Of a stretch of DNA of 64,000 bases, positions 10,528 through 21,749 are shown one piece after another. Numbering within the stretch: the stretch's first letter is position 1; every line of letters begins with the position of its first letter. The notes under the pieces are model-generated. The model was given only the letters and a program-made list of their open reading frames with translations, was not told where the DNA came from and ran no database searches. The DNA is from Henricia sp. BOLD:AAB3569 (Eukaryota; Echinodermata; Asteroidea; Spinulosida; Echinasteridae): positions 1,860,001 to 1,924,000 of the forward strand of contig JBBELK010000481.1 of NCBI GenBank assembly GCA_037783545.1, in the 5' to 3' direction. The translations under genes were made by a program, and so were the position numbers.

Positions 10528-12240
10528 TAATTTCTCCACATTACGTAACCACCGTACACGTGATGACGTCATCAGTGGTATATATGTAGTCATAAAGTCC
10601 ACATGTGAGGGAACATTTCGTTCCGTAGAACTATGGTCAAATTCCCTACCACTTTGGCTCTATTTGCATTCAAAGTGCTAAAAAAGTGTACATTTTCGAA
10701 CCTCTTCCGGTTTGGACCGGAGGTTTGGGTCACACAGGGGTCATGCCATTGTATGATTTGTTCAGTTCATTGCGACCTATCATGCTGTGAAAGAATTTTT
10801 CAAGTATCTATTACGATTCTTGAGATATGAATTTTTGAAATAAAAACCATTTAATTTTTGCAATTTGACACCTGTGACGATATCATGACGTCACAATGTT
10901 GTGCACAAATTGTTCAACAATTTGATAAACATCAAGTTCTTAAATGTGGCGAAAGAATCATGCAAATATCTGTTGTAGTTCTCAAGATACAGCATTTTTA
11001 AACAATTCAGCTCCAAATTTGCGTATTTTGACACCACATTACGTAACTACCGTCCATGTGATGACGTCACCAATGGTATAGTCAAAAAGTCCACATGTGT
11101 GGAAACATTTCGTTCCGTAGAAATATGGTCAAATTCACTACCACTTTGAATCTATTTGCATTCAAAACGCTTTAAAAAATGCACATTTTCGAACAACTTC
11201 CGGTTTGGACCGGAAGTAGGCGTCACACAGGGGTCATGGCATTGTATGATTTGTTCAGTTCATTTAGACTTATCATGTTGTGAAAGAATTGTTCAAGTAT
11301 CTATTACGGTTCTTGAGATATGAATTTTGGAAATAATAACCTTTGAATTTTTGTAATTTGACACCTGATGACGTCATTATTACGTCACACTTGATGCCAT
11401 CATGATACTATACATTCTGGTGAAAGTCTGCCGTAGGGCCTATGTCTGTATCTAATTTACTAACGATTCAGCTTGGTTTGATAGGCATTGTTGCTGGTAA
11501 GTGTAAAAACTGAGATTCTCAGTTTCGTTGAACTTTGACCTCCAATTGACCCCAGAAGGAAGGGTCAGATGAAAATGCCCACACAAAGAAAATTGTAGCA
11601 CAGAATGTCATCTATAAACCTGCCAAATACGAAGATCCTGGGTCACGTGGTTTTCAAGACGGAAGCATTTTAAAATATGCATATTTTGGTTTTTTGGGGG
11701 TGTAATTTGATACTTGATGACGTCACGATGACGTCACGCTTGATGCCATCATAATATTATACACGCTGGTGAAAGTCTGCCATAGGACCTATGCCTGTAC
11801 CTAGTTACTTAAAGATTCAGCTTGGTTTGATGGGCATTGTTGCTCAATAAGTGCAAAAATTGAGATTTTCGTTTTCGTTGAACTTTGACCTCAGATTGAC
11901 CCCAAAAGGAAGGGTCAGATGAAAATGCCCACACAAAGAAAATTGTAGGCCATGATCCTATCTATAAGCCTGCTAAATACGAAAATCATCGGTCACGTGG
12001 TTTTCCAGACGGAAGCATTTTAAAACATGCATATTTTAGTCATTTTTGGGTTGTAATTTGACACCCGATGACGTCACAATGACGTCACACTTGTATGCAC
12101 ACCTTCACATTGGGGTTGATGTTCCTACCAAGTTTCAAGTTGATAGCTTGAACCGTTTTAAAGAAAAGCTCTGGAAACGTTTGAGTGGAAAAAGAAAAAA
12201 AATGAAAAAAAAAAAAAAAAAAAGACAAAGAAATCGTACA
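10528..12240 (+). repeat. Second copy of the 490-bp and 355-bp tandem units
   Basis: Closely matches 7930-9590: 490-type units from about 10528, then two 355-type units from about 11350 and about 11705. It ends in the same 3' block (GTTTCAAGTTGATAGCTTGA, CTCTGGAAACGTTTGAGTGG) and an A-rich run. TGACGTCA recurs at unit junctions (for example about 10563, 11062 and 11717-11732). This is a duplicated array, not a gene. Confidence 0.75.
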
Positions 12241-12340
12241 ATATCAATAGGTGATCGGAAAAAGTTCCGATCACCTAAAAAAAAAAAAAAAAGAAATCGT
12301 ACGAGAGTAATAGGTGATCGGGCTGTTGGCCCGATCACCT
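12241..12340. repeat. Pair of AGGTGATCGG hairpins between poly-A runs
   Basis: Hairpin 1 (12249-12276) is AGGTGATCGG...CCGATCACCT. Hairpin 2 (12312-12340) is AGGTGATCGGGC...GGCCCGATCACCT. Each is preceded by AGAAATCGTAC and a run of A. The AGGTGATCGG word is the same one that follows the opening hairpins of modules B and C (7451 and 9631). Confidence 0.8.
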
Positions 12341-12548
12341 AATGAGATTTGTAAGATGCCGCAATAGGGCGACATTTCGGGAAGACTCTCCCCGGGGACC
12401 ACCGAAATTTCGGCAAGAGTCACTCAAAATGACACCTTATTTTTTTACCCAAAGCTTCCAAAAATGCTTCCAGACCTAAGAGAATTGGTTTTAGACCTAA
12501 TAAAAATGGTTCTCGATTTAAAAAAAAAAATGGTTTAACAAAATATAT

Positions 12549-12600
12549 ATATTAGGGCGACACCAAAATGTCGCCCTATTGAGCATGTCGCCCTAATATA
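12549..12600. repeat. GGGCGACA hairpin
   Basis: TTAGGGCGACA is followed by TGTCGCCCTA twice, so either downstream copy can pair with the first. The same arrangement is at 20101-20152 in block D2. An unpaired extra GGGCGACA lies upstream at 12367. Confidence 0.7.
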
Positions 12601-12639
12601 GCTTTTTTACAAACAAATTGTCACCCTATCCTAGCACTC

Positions 12640-12955
12640 ATAGTTTTTATATAGTGCACATATCCACCCTGCAGGGTGCTCAAGGCGCTGTTACCATTAT
12701 TACCGCTGCCATCAGGGAATCACCAGAACCATTTCGCTTCAACTAGGTGGCTGCTGGTCAGGCACACAACACTATCAGCAGTTAGATTGTGGCATTCCCC
12801 TTAACAGCTTCCCATATATCGCTTGGGTTTACGAGGCAACTGGGATTAAGCGCCTTGCCCAGGGACACAGACACGTTGGTCGAAGTGGGGTTCGTACCCC
12901 CAACCTCTGATTGGGAGTCCCGCTTCATACCCACTAGACCACACGCGCTCCGTAT
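12640..12955 (-). repeat. tRNA-derived SINE, family B, copy 1
   Basis: On the minus strand the head has an A box (GTGTGGTCTAGTGGGTATGA), a B-box-like GGGTACGAACCCC and then TGTCCCTGGGCAAGGCGCTT. The body runs to CACCCTGCAGGGTG near its 3' end. Other copies are at 20190-20505 and 49016-49312. The GGGCAAGGC block is shared with family A. The 15-bp satellite abuts the SINE head. Confidence 0.8.
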
Positions 12956-13161
12956 GATGTACACGTGTAAGATGTACACGTGTAAGATGTACACGTGTAA
13001 GATGTACACGTGTAAGATGTACACGTGTAAGATGTACACGTGTAAGATGTACACGTGTAAGATGTACACGTGTAAGATGTACACGTGTAAGATGTACACG
13101 TGTAAGATGTACACGTGTAAGATGTACACGTGTAAGATGTACACGTGTAAGATGTACACGT
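12956..13161. repeat. 15-bp tandem satellite with CACGTG, about 14 copies
   Basis: The unit is GATGTACACGTGTAA, repeated essentially without change. Each unit holds the palindrome ACACGTGT, whose core CACGTG is a canonical E-box. Because 15 is divisible by 3, every frame stays open and gives pseudo-proteins such as repeated MYTCK, which are not genes. The homologous array in D2 has about 16 units. Confidence 0.95.
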
Positions 13162-14150
13162 TTTCCCGCCATATTGAAACAGGAGGAATTGCTCCTTTTT
13201 TCAAAGGTTCCCGAAGTTACCCGAATGCACGTCCGGACGTTATAGTTTGTCGTCGGGTACGATTCGTCATTGTTTCGAGAATTTGAGTTGACGTCGCGTG
13301 CACTATGCGTGCCGCTGCGTGTGTATTTGGTGATGCAACGGATTCAGAACTACTACGCAGTCGCTATAGTTACGGTAACCGTAAAGCGATAATTAATGGC
13401 TATATAGTCACAGGATTACAACAGCAGATTAAAAGTACAATATGGAGCTCAGCTGGGTGATGTAGACAAGGTTTGAATTTGCTTTTAGGTGCTAGGCCTA
13501 CATGTATATTAAAATGGCATGTGTAATATATTAATTGTTTATGAATTTTTATTGAATTAACGCGCGCAAATTGACGTCACACTCTGCCAGCGAATAGACT
13601 ACTAAAGTAAAAACGCCACCCTTTATGTGTTGCCATGGTTACTGGATCTACAGTAAAACCAGTGAACTGTTTCCCTGCGCTTTACCGATGGACGATTCAG
13701 ATTAGCAGCGAATGTTTACACCCAATTACCATGGTAACTGACGTCACACTTCACCAAACCTCACGAAATGTTACCATATTGTTACTTGGTGATATGTACA
13801 AATGTATACTTATTTTTTTTAGAAGTAGTTTGGAAGCATGACAATTTCAATCCTCGTGCGCGCTGCGCTGTCAGTCCGCTTTGCGAGCGTCGTGCGTCCA
13901 TCGCCCATACTTCATAGGAACGCGTACAATACACACGGCGTACGCGCGTTTTGGAATAGCCGTGAGCGCTTTAAACCCGCGCGGTTAGCTCATGCAGCCC
14001 ATTGTCGTCATTTGCCCATACTTTTCCAAGTCACGATTTTCAATGCACGATCGTTGGTCTATAGGTTTATATGTCTGTGCATCACCGTAATTTATGAATG
14101 GCTCCCTCTGCCGGTCACTTACGGAAGTCGACATTTGGTGGCTTATACAT
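13162..14150. other. Single-copy-like part of block D1, no gene recognised
   Basis: CpG-containing sequence between the satellite and the 372-bp units, duplicated at 20747-21735. Open frames at 13635-13841 and 13838-14245 have no recognisable domain and run into repeats. CCATGGTAAC/GTTACCATGG words at 13632 and 13728 are inverted. Part of it (GTGAACTGTTTCCCTG, CCCAATTACCATGG) is echoed in a TLK intron at about 35945-36235. Confidence 0.5.
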
Positions 14151-14164
14151 TGTTTTACGCAAAT

Positions 14165-15290
14165 TTTGACTTGGCTGAATTTTGGCCTTTAATTGACCCA
14201 GGAAGGAAGGGTCAGATGAAAATGACTATACAAAGCAAATTGTAGCCCAGGATCTGATATATAATGTCTGCTAATTATGAAGACCCTGGGTCATGTGGTT
14301 TTATAGAGGGAAACATTTTACGAAATGCATTTTTGGCAAATTTTTATGACGAAAATCCACTTTTTGGCCAATTTTAAATAATTATAATTACGTAATCATT
14401 GACGTCATGGTGATGTTCTACATGGTGGTGGAAGTTTGTGATGGGGCCCATGCCTGTACCTAGTTTTATAAAGATCAAGCGTTGTTTAATAGCTAATATT
14501 GCTTCATAAGTACAAAAACATACAACAAATGTTTTTTTTTAATTGGCTGAACTTTGACCTTCGATTGACCCAGGAAGGAAGGGTCAGATGAAAATGCCTA
14601 CACAAAGCAAATTGTAGTTCGTGATCTGCTCTATAATGTCTGCTAAATATGAAGACGCTGGGCCATGTGGTTTTATAGAGGGAAACATTTTACGAAATGC
14701 ATATTTTGGTAATTTTCATGATAAAAATCCAATTTTGTGCCATTTTAAAATTATTATAATTACGTAATCATTGACGTCATGGTGACGTTCTACATGGTGG
14801 TGGACGTTTGTGATGGGGCCCATGCCTGTACCTAGTTTTATGAAAATCAAGCATGGTTGAATAGCTAATATTGCTTCATAAGTACAAACAAATATAAAAA
14901 ATGTGATTTTTGAATTGGCTGAACTTTGACCTTCGATTGACCCAGGAAGGAAGGGTCAGATGAAAATGCCTACACTAAGAACATTGTAGGCTAGGATCTG
15001 ATCTATATGTCTGTCAAATATGAAGACCCTGCGTCACGCGGTTTTGGCAAGGGAATCATTTTAAAATATGCATATTTTGGTCATTTTCGGCTTTTTATGC
15101 ATTTTTAAACTATTGTAATGACGTCACTGATGACGTCACAATGAAGCCTTTCTTGGGTGCACACCTCCTATACTATGTCTTTGATGTGACCAAGTTTGGT
15201 TAAGATCAATGTTTGGGAACAACCTTAAAAAGCGCCGACAACGCCTATGCGCTTTGTCTATGGGAAAAAAATCAGAAGAAGAAGAAGAAA
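14165..15290 (+). repeat. 372-bp tandem array, three units (D1)
   Basis: TTGGCTGAA marks unit starts at 14171, 14543 and 14915 (spacing 372). Each unit contains TGACCC...GGGTCA inverted half-sites around GGAAGGAA, then TTACGTAATCATTGACGTCA in the first two. The array ends with GACGTCACTGATGACGTCAC, the GCACACCTCC block and the GAAGAAGAAGAAA tail that leads into CTAGAG at 15291. Confidence 0.85.
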
Positions 15291-15765
15291 CTAGAGCTAC
15301 GTCTGTTCTATGAACAGATCGTAGGGCTTTTTCGAATTTTTAAAACTTTTTTTAAGCATGCTTAGCTTGCAAAATTAGATGTTATTTAATTTAAAAAATG
15401 TTTACCTTTAATGTGTTACCTTTAAAGGATTGATGACGTAATCAATGTTTTAACAACACAGACATGTTTGGTGGTCGACGCACTCTATAATCACCACTAC
15501 TGGGCTAATTTGCGCAAACACTGCTTTTAAAGAGCATTTTATGACTTTTAATTTCGCCGCTAGAGGGCGCCCTTTTATGGAATGACGTAGAAACTTACAT
15601 TTTTGGAAACCCTATTTACCTTAGACACTAACGCCCGCATCTCGGCAGCTTTCCCCACTTTCACAAAATAGGTTCATTTAAATGCACTTCCGGTTTCTAC
15701 CGGAAGTGAGCAAGTTCACAGGTTATGGCGATATTTTTTGGATACCCCACCCTAGTCGAACTCAA
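15291..15765 (+). repeat. CTAGAG-hairpin module A, copy 3 (diverged)
   Basis: It opens CTAGAG with the CTACG.CTGTTC hairpin (loop-side bases differ: AT where copies 1 and 2 have GG) and follows module A to about 15765, with several small changes and an insertion near 15570. It directly follows the A-rich tail of a 372-bp array. Confidence 0.75.
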
Positions 15766-16440
15766 ACACCTTTGACCCCATCCAAATACCTCTTACCAGT
15801 TTCAAATGGCGAGGCAAAGTCTGTTTGACCAATAGGGAATGAGGTCAAATGTGAAGGCATGTGGGAATCCGAAAGACCTTTATTAATTATCGTATATGCC
15901 TAAAGAATCAAGATCGTAGGTCAAAGGTTGATTTTTTATGAAATTTTGCATATGGAAACATTAAATTTCATCCCCTTTAAACTTAACCTGATGACGTCAT
16001 TATGACGCCATTGTTGGGTGCACACTTCTTCTACTATGTCTTTGATGTTACCAGGTTTGTTTAAGAACAACCTCAAGTTTGGGAACAACCTCAAAAAGTG
16101 CCGACAACGCCCATGCGTTATGTCAATGGGGGAAAAATCAGAAGAAGAAATAAACGGAAAAGCCAAAAGTTAACGACCTTTGCTAGTGATCGTATATGGG
16201 AAGGAATCAAGGTTGTAGCTCGCATTTGTTAATATTTTATATTTATAATATTTGTATCACCTTTAATCTGACACGTGATGACGTCATTATGGGATCATCA
16301 GTTAAATACCTTTGTTAATGACAGTATATGGCGCAGGAATCACGATCATAGGTGAATCAGCTGATTTGTTACGAATGTTTGAATATGGAAAACATTAAAT
16401 TGTATGTTCATTTAATCTTATAACTGATGATGAACAGTTT
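15766..16440 (+). repeat. Diverged relatives of the TGACGTCA-bearing units
   Basis: The 3' block (GTGCACACTTCTTCTACTAT, then GCCGACAACGCCCATGCG and GAAGAAGAAATAAACGG) recurs at 16018-16160. TGACGTCATTATG occurs at about 15993 and 16278. No protein is encoded; the minus-strand frame at 15936-16166 is the complement of this block. Confidence 0.6.
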
Positions 16441-18159
16441 TTGAGTTGTGTCAGTTTGCCTGGGTGGGGAAGTACTGCTATACAGATCTACCACTTCAAG
16501 GTGTTTGATGAACTGTGAGATACCAAGTCATGGTGCAGGTAAAAACTTTTGATTACTTAATTAGCTCCTTGAGGAGTATCATAACATGTAGGTTCAGGAT
16601 TTATACTAAGAGAGTCTTGAGCTAAATTTCATATAAAACAAAATAACATGTATATTATGTAAATAGTACAGAAGCCTTCATCGATTGAGAAAAAAATTGT
16701 TTAGATTTGAAAATATGGCAATTTTCAGTTTTTGCACTTTTAAAAACATCAATTAAGTTACTGTAAAATTAGTACTATTTGTAATAATGTCACATGGCGT
16801 TATAAATTAAATATTTAAAAAGTTTATCCTGAAAACTCAGTTTAGAGGCAATTTTGATTTCCCTTTGCGAATTATAAACTGTTCATTTTTAGTTTGTTTT
16901 GTTCACATTTGGGATGGAAATTGCGATGTTTACTCGAAATACTAATATACATATATTAGTCATCAAAGGCAGAAATCAGAGCACATAATTTGTTAAGATT
17001 AAAAAGAGTTTGGCCAAGGAGGACAATTTCGTAATCAGATAAGTACATGTACTATATGTTTACACGTATTGCGCATTCTCTCTTTAGCTATACGTGTATC
17101 ACTATGAGGGCGCTATATCACTTTCACGGTAGCAAAATGCGAGTGCATGGCCTGGCATGGTTTTACGCAAATTGTGACTTGGCTGAACTTTGGCTCTCAA
17201 TTGACCCAGGAAGGAAGGGTCGGATGAAAATGACTACACAAAGCAAATTGTAGCGCAGGATCCGATCTATAATGTCTGCTAATTATGAAGACCCTGGGTC
17301 ATGTGGTTTTATAGAGGGAAACATTTTTAAAAAGTGCATATTTTGGTAATTTTCATCTGCTGTCTCACGATGTAGTCAGCGAAAAAACGATTGTTAATTT
17401 TTAGTTTGTTTTGTTCACATTTGGGATGGAAATCCGATGTTTACTCGAAAAACTGATATAGGCCTACATATATTTGTCATCAAAGGCAGAAATCAGAGCA
17501 CATAATTTGTTAAGATTGAAAAGAGTTTGGCCAAGAAGGAACACTTTCTTAATTAGATTTGTTGAAGGTGGTTTAATAAAATCCTGACAATAACGTGATG
17601 ATATCAGGCCTATATTAAGCTTTGCACCTTACTAAACCTAAGGAAGAAAACAAACATTGGAATGAATGCTTCACGGCAAAACTACGACATTCCCTCAATA
17701 ACATACAATTACTTTCTTGTAGAGAGTGGACTCTCTTAAATAAGACTGAAATAACATAAAAGATTGTATCCTACTTAGTGTCCTTTTGTTAAACCATCTT
17801 CTGTAGAATTACACGTCCGTGGTAGACACAGTTAAAAGTTACAGTGTCACCGTCTGTACAGTCGGCGCCGTGTCACACAGGGCACACGGAATAGACAGCT
17901 GCGGTGAAAGATTTATTTGTGCGACGTTTGCTCGCATAGAGAACGATCAAATCTAAAACTATGCCCCTGGCATAACACTGGTCACTGCTCAGTAAACCGA
18001 AAACATCATGGCATGATCATGGTGTCATTTTAAAGAGGAGATTCAGCCCTAACAGATGATATCTCCTGTTCATTCATACGGGCCCTACTTTAGTTACAAT
18101 TAGCAATAATATCTCGGTTTCTTTCTTTTTTATCCACCCTGTATATACGGAAATGTTGA
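16441..18159. other. Mostly single-copy DNA with a 150-bp direct repeat
   Basis: No gene is seen. A block at about 16875-17035 (TTTTGTTCACATTTGGGATG ... CAGAAATCAGAGCACATAAT) is repeated at about 17400-17545. Between the two lies a lone partial 372-bp unit (17155-17365). This looks like an insertion that duplicated or recombined its flank. A short GTATCACTAT/TACACGT stretch is at 17040-17110. Confidence 0.55.
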
Positions 18160-19350
18160 CTTGGCTGAACTTTGGCCTTCAATTGACCCAGGAAGGAAGG
18201 GGCAGATGAAAATGACCACACAAAGGAAATTGTAGCTCAGGATCTGATCTATAATGTCTGCTAAATATGAAGACCCTGCGTCATGTGGTTCTATAGAGGG
18301 AAACATTGTACGAAATGCATTTTTGGCTCATTTTTATGACAAAATCCACTTTTTTGCCAATTTTAAATAATTATAATTACGTAATCATTGACGTCATGGT
18401 GATGTTTTACATGGTGGTGGAAGTTTGTGATGGGGCCCATGCCTGTACCTAGTTTTATGAAAATCAAGCGTACTTTAATAGCTAAAATTGCTTCATAAGT
18501 ACACAAAAACACAACAAATGTGAATTTTGAAATGGCTGAACTTTGACCTTCGATTGACCCAGGAAGGAAGGGTCAGATGAAAATGCCTACACAAAGAACA
18601 TTGTAGCCCATGATCTGATCTATAATGTCTGCTAAATATTAAGATCCTGGGTCATGTGGTTTTATAGAGGGAAACATTATACGAAATGCATATTTTGGAA
18701 ATTTTCATGATAAAAATCCACTTTTGTGCCATTTTAAAATTATTATAATTACGTAATCATTGACGTCATGGTGACGTTCTACATGGTGGTGGACGTTTGT
18801 GATGGGGCCCATGCCTGTACCTAGTTTTATGAAAATCAAGCATGGTTGAATAGCTAATATTGCTCCATAAGTACAAACAAATACAAAAAATGTGATTTTT
18901 GAATTGGCTGAACTTTGACCTTCGATTGACCCAGGAAGGAAGGGTCAGATGAAAATGCCTACACTAAGAACATTGAAGCTCATGATCTGATGTAAATGTT
19001 TGCCAAATATGAAAACCCTGGGTCACGTGGTTTGGGCAAGGGAACCATTTTATTTTGCATATTTCGGCAATTTTCCGCTTTTTAGGCATTTTTAAAGTGT
19101 TATAATGACGTAACGGATGACGTCACAATGAAGCCATTCTTGGGTGCACACCTCTTATACTATGTCTTTGATGTGACCAAGTTTGGTTAAGATCAATGTT
19201 TGGGAACAACCTGAAAAAGCGCCGACAACGCCTATGCGCTTTGTCTATGGGAAAAAAATCAGAAGAAGAAGAAATAAACGGAAAAAAAAAAAAAATCAAA
19301 ACGAAAACAAAGGCTTTTTCGTCCTAAACGAAAAAGCCAATAAACGGAAA
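18155..19350 (+). repeat. 372-bp tandem array, three units, with hairpin tail
   Basis: Unit starts (TTGGCTGAA or ATGGCTGAA) are at 18161, 18533 and 18904. Two units hold ATTGACGTCATGGTGA and the third ends GACGTAACGGATGACGTCAC. The GCCGACAACGCCTATGCG block and the A-rich tail follow. A hairpin GGCTTTTTCG/CGAAAAAGCC (about 19312-19338) lies just before CTAGAG at 19355. Confidence 0.85.
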
Positions 19351-19354
19351 AAAA

Positions 19355-19888
19355 CTAGAGCTACGTCTGTTCTATGAACAGGGCGTAGGGCTTTTTCACA
19401 TTTTTTTAACTTGAAAAATGAGCATGCTTACCTTGTAAAATTAGATGTTGTTAACATATCAACTATTTAACTTAAAAAAATATTAACCTTTAATGCGTTA
19501 GCTTTAAAGGACTGATGACGTAATAAATGTTTTAACAACACAGACATGTTTGGTGGTCGACGTACTCTATAAGCACCACTATGGGCTAATTTGCGCAAAC
19601 ATTGCTATGAAAGGGTCATTTTCAGATTTGTTAATTTCGCCGCTAGAGGGCGCATTTTTTGAAAAGCATTTACCTTAGACACTAACACTGCCAACCCGAT
19701 CTCGGCATCGTTGACCACTTTTACAAAATAGGTTTATTTAAATGCACTTCCGGTTTTTACCGGAAGTGAGCAAGGTCAAAGGTCAACACCATATTTTTGA
19801 ATACCCTACCCTAGTTGAACCATAACACAGTAGACTCGCTCTGAACACGTTCAAACTACATCTGAATAATAATCATAATAATAATAAT
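19355..19888 (+). repeat. CTAGAG-hairpin module A, copy 2
   Basis: Nearly identical to 6886-7418 over its whole length, including the ATAATAATAATAAT end; only a few substitutions are visible (for example GCGTTAGCTTT against GCGTTACCTTT). It sits between the A-rich tail of one array and block D2. Confidence 0.85.
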
Positions 19889-20189
19889 GAGATTTGTAAG
19901 AACTCTGGATGCCGCAATAGGGCAACATTTCGGGAAGACTCTCCCCGGGGACCACCGAAATTTCGGCAAAAGTCACTCAAAATGACACCTTATTTTTTTA
20001 CCCAAAGCTTCCAAAAATGCTTCCAGACCTAAGAGAATTGGTTTTAGACCTAATAAAAATGGTTCTCGATTTAAAACAAAAATGGTTTAACAAAATATAT
20101 ATATTAGGGCGACACCAAAATGTCGCCCTATTGAGCATGTCGCCCTAATATAGCTTTTTTACAAACAAATTGTCACCCTATCCTAGCAC

Positions 20190-20505
20190 TCATAGTTTTT
20201 ATATAGTGCACATATCCACCCTGCAGGGTGCTCAAGGCGCTGTTACCATTATTACCGCTGCCATCAGGGAATCACCAGAACCATTTCGCTTCAACTAGGT
20301 GGCTGCTGGTCAGGCGCACAACACTATCAGCAGTTAGATTGTGGCATTCCCCTTAACAGCTTCCCATATATCGCTTGGGTTTACGAGGCAACTGGGATTA
20401 AGCGCCTTGCCCAGGGACACAGACACGTTGGTCGAAGTGGGGTTCGTACCCCCAACCTCTGATTGGGAGTCCCGCTTCATACCCACTAGACCACACGCGC
20501 TCCGT
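20190..20505 (-). repeat. tRNA-derived SINE, family B, copy 2
   Basis: Same as the SINE at 12640-12955, copied as part of block D2 with one or two substitutions. The head again abuts the 15-bp satellite. Confidence 0.8.
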
Positions 20506-20746
20506 AAGATGTACACGTGTAAGATGTACACGTGTAAGATGTACACGTGTAAGATGTACACGTGTAAGATGTACACGTGTAAGATGTACACGTGTAAGAT
20601 GTTGTACACGTGTAAGATGTACACGTGTAAGATGTACACGTGTAAGATGTACACGTGTAAGATGTACACGTGTAAGATGTACACGTGTAAGATGTACACG
20701 TGTAAGATGTACACGTGTAAGATGTACACGTGTAAGATGTACACGT
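20506..20746. repeat. 15-bp tandem satellite with CACGTG, about 16 copies
   Basis: Same GATGTACACGTGTAA unit as 12956-13161. One unit near 20598 carries three extra bases. The open frames across it are artefacts of the 15-bp period. Confidence 0.95.
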
Positions 20747-21749
20747 TTGCCCGCCATATTGAAACAGGAGGAATTGCTCCTTTTTTCAAAGGTTCCCGAA
20801 GTTACCCGAATGCACGTCCGGACGTTATCGTTAGTCGTCGGGTACGATTCGTCATTGTTTCGAGAATTTGAGTTGACGTCGCGTGCACTATGCGTGCCGC
20901 TGCGTGTGTATTTGGTGATGCAACGGATTCAGAACTACTACGCAGTCGCTATAGTTACGGTAACCGTAAAGCGATAATGAATGGCTATATAGTCACAGGA
21001 TTACAACAGCAGATTAAAAGTACAATATGGAGCTCAGCTGGGTGATGCAGACAAGGTTTGAATTTGCTTTTAGGTGCTAGGCCTACATGTATATTAAAAT
21101 GGCATGTGTAATTTATTAATTGTTTATGAATTTTTATTGAATTAACGCGCGCAAATTGACGTCACACTCTGCCAGCGAATAGACTACTAAAGTAAAAACG
21201 CCACCCTTTATGTGTTGCCATGGTTACTGGATCTACAGTAAAACCAGTGAACTGTTTCCCTGCGCTTTACCGATGGACGATTCAGATTAGCAGCGAATGT
21301 TTACACCCAATTACCATGGTAACTGACGTCACACTTCACCAAACCTCACGAAATGTTACCATATTGTTACTTGGTGATATGTACAAATGTATACTTATTT
21401 TTTTTAGAAGTAGTTTGGAAGCATGACAATTTCAATCCTCGTGCGCGCTGCGCTGTCAGTCCGCTTTGCAAGCGTCGTGCGTCCATCGCCCATACTTCAT
21501 AGGAACGCGTACAATACACACGGCGTACGCGCGTTTTAGAATAGCTGTGAGCGCTTTAAACCCGCGCGGTTAGCTCATGCAGCCCATTGTCGTCATTTGC
21601 CCATACTTTTCCAAGTCACGATTTTCAATGCACGATCGTTGGTCTATAGGTTTATATGTCTGTGCATCACCGTAATTTATGAATGGCTCCCTCTGCCGGT
21701 CACGTACGGAAGTCGACATTTGGTGGCTTATACATTGTTTTACGCAAAT

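Larger units (their letters stand above)
12341..15290 (+). repeat. 3-kb duplicated block, copy D1
   Basis: Runs from AATGAGATTTGTAAGATGCCGC to the A-rich GAAGAAGAAGAA tail and is a direct duplicate of 19889-23240. It contains, in order, a GGGCGACA hairpin (12549-12600), a SINE on the minus strand (12640-12955), the 15-bp E-box satellite, about 1 kb of single-copy-like DNA and three 372-bp units. Identity outside the arrays is very high, with scattered single-base changes. Copy D2 has one more 372-bp unit and a longer satellite. Confidence 0.85.

Noticed and set aside
7755..12200. CRISPR-like array
   Set aside because: Units are hundreds of bases long without the short repeat and unique spacer pattern, in eukaryotic DNA. 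They are satellites.
12782..13286. Long open frames with repeated MYTCK, VYILH or RVHLT peptides
   Set aside because: They arise because the satellite period is 15 bp, so all frames stay open. Flanking sequence is a SINE. No start context or domain supports a gene. The same holds at 20334-20871.
13838..14245. 135-codon frame in block D1
   Set aside because: The end lies in the 372-bp repeat and the duplicate in D2 has the frame shortened. No domain or splice partner is seen.
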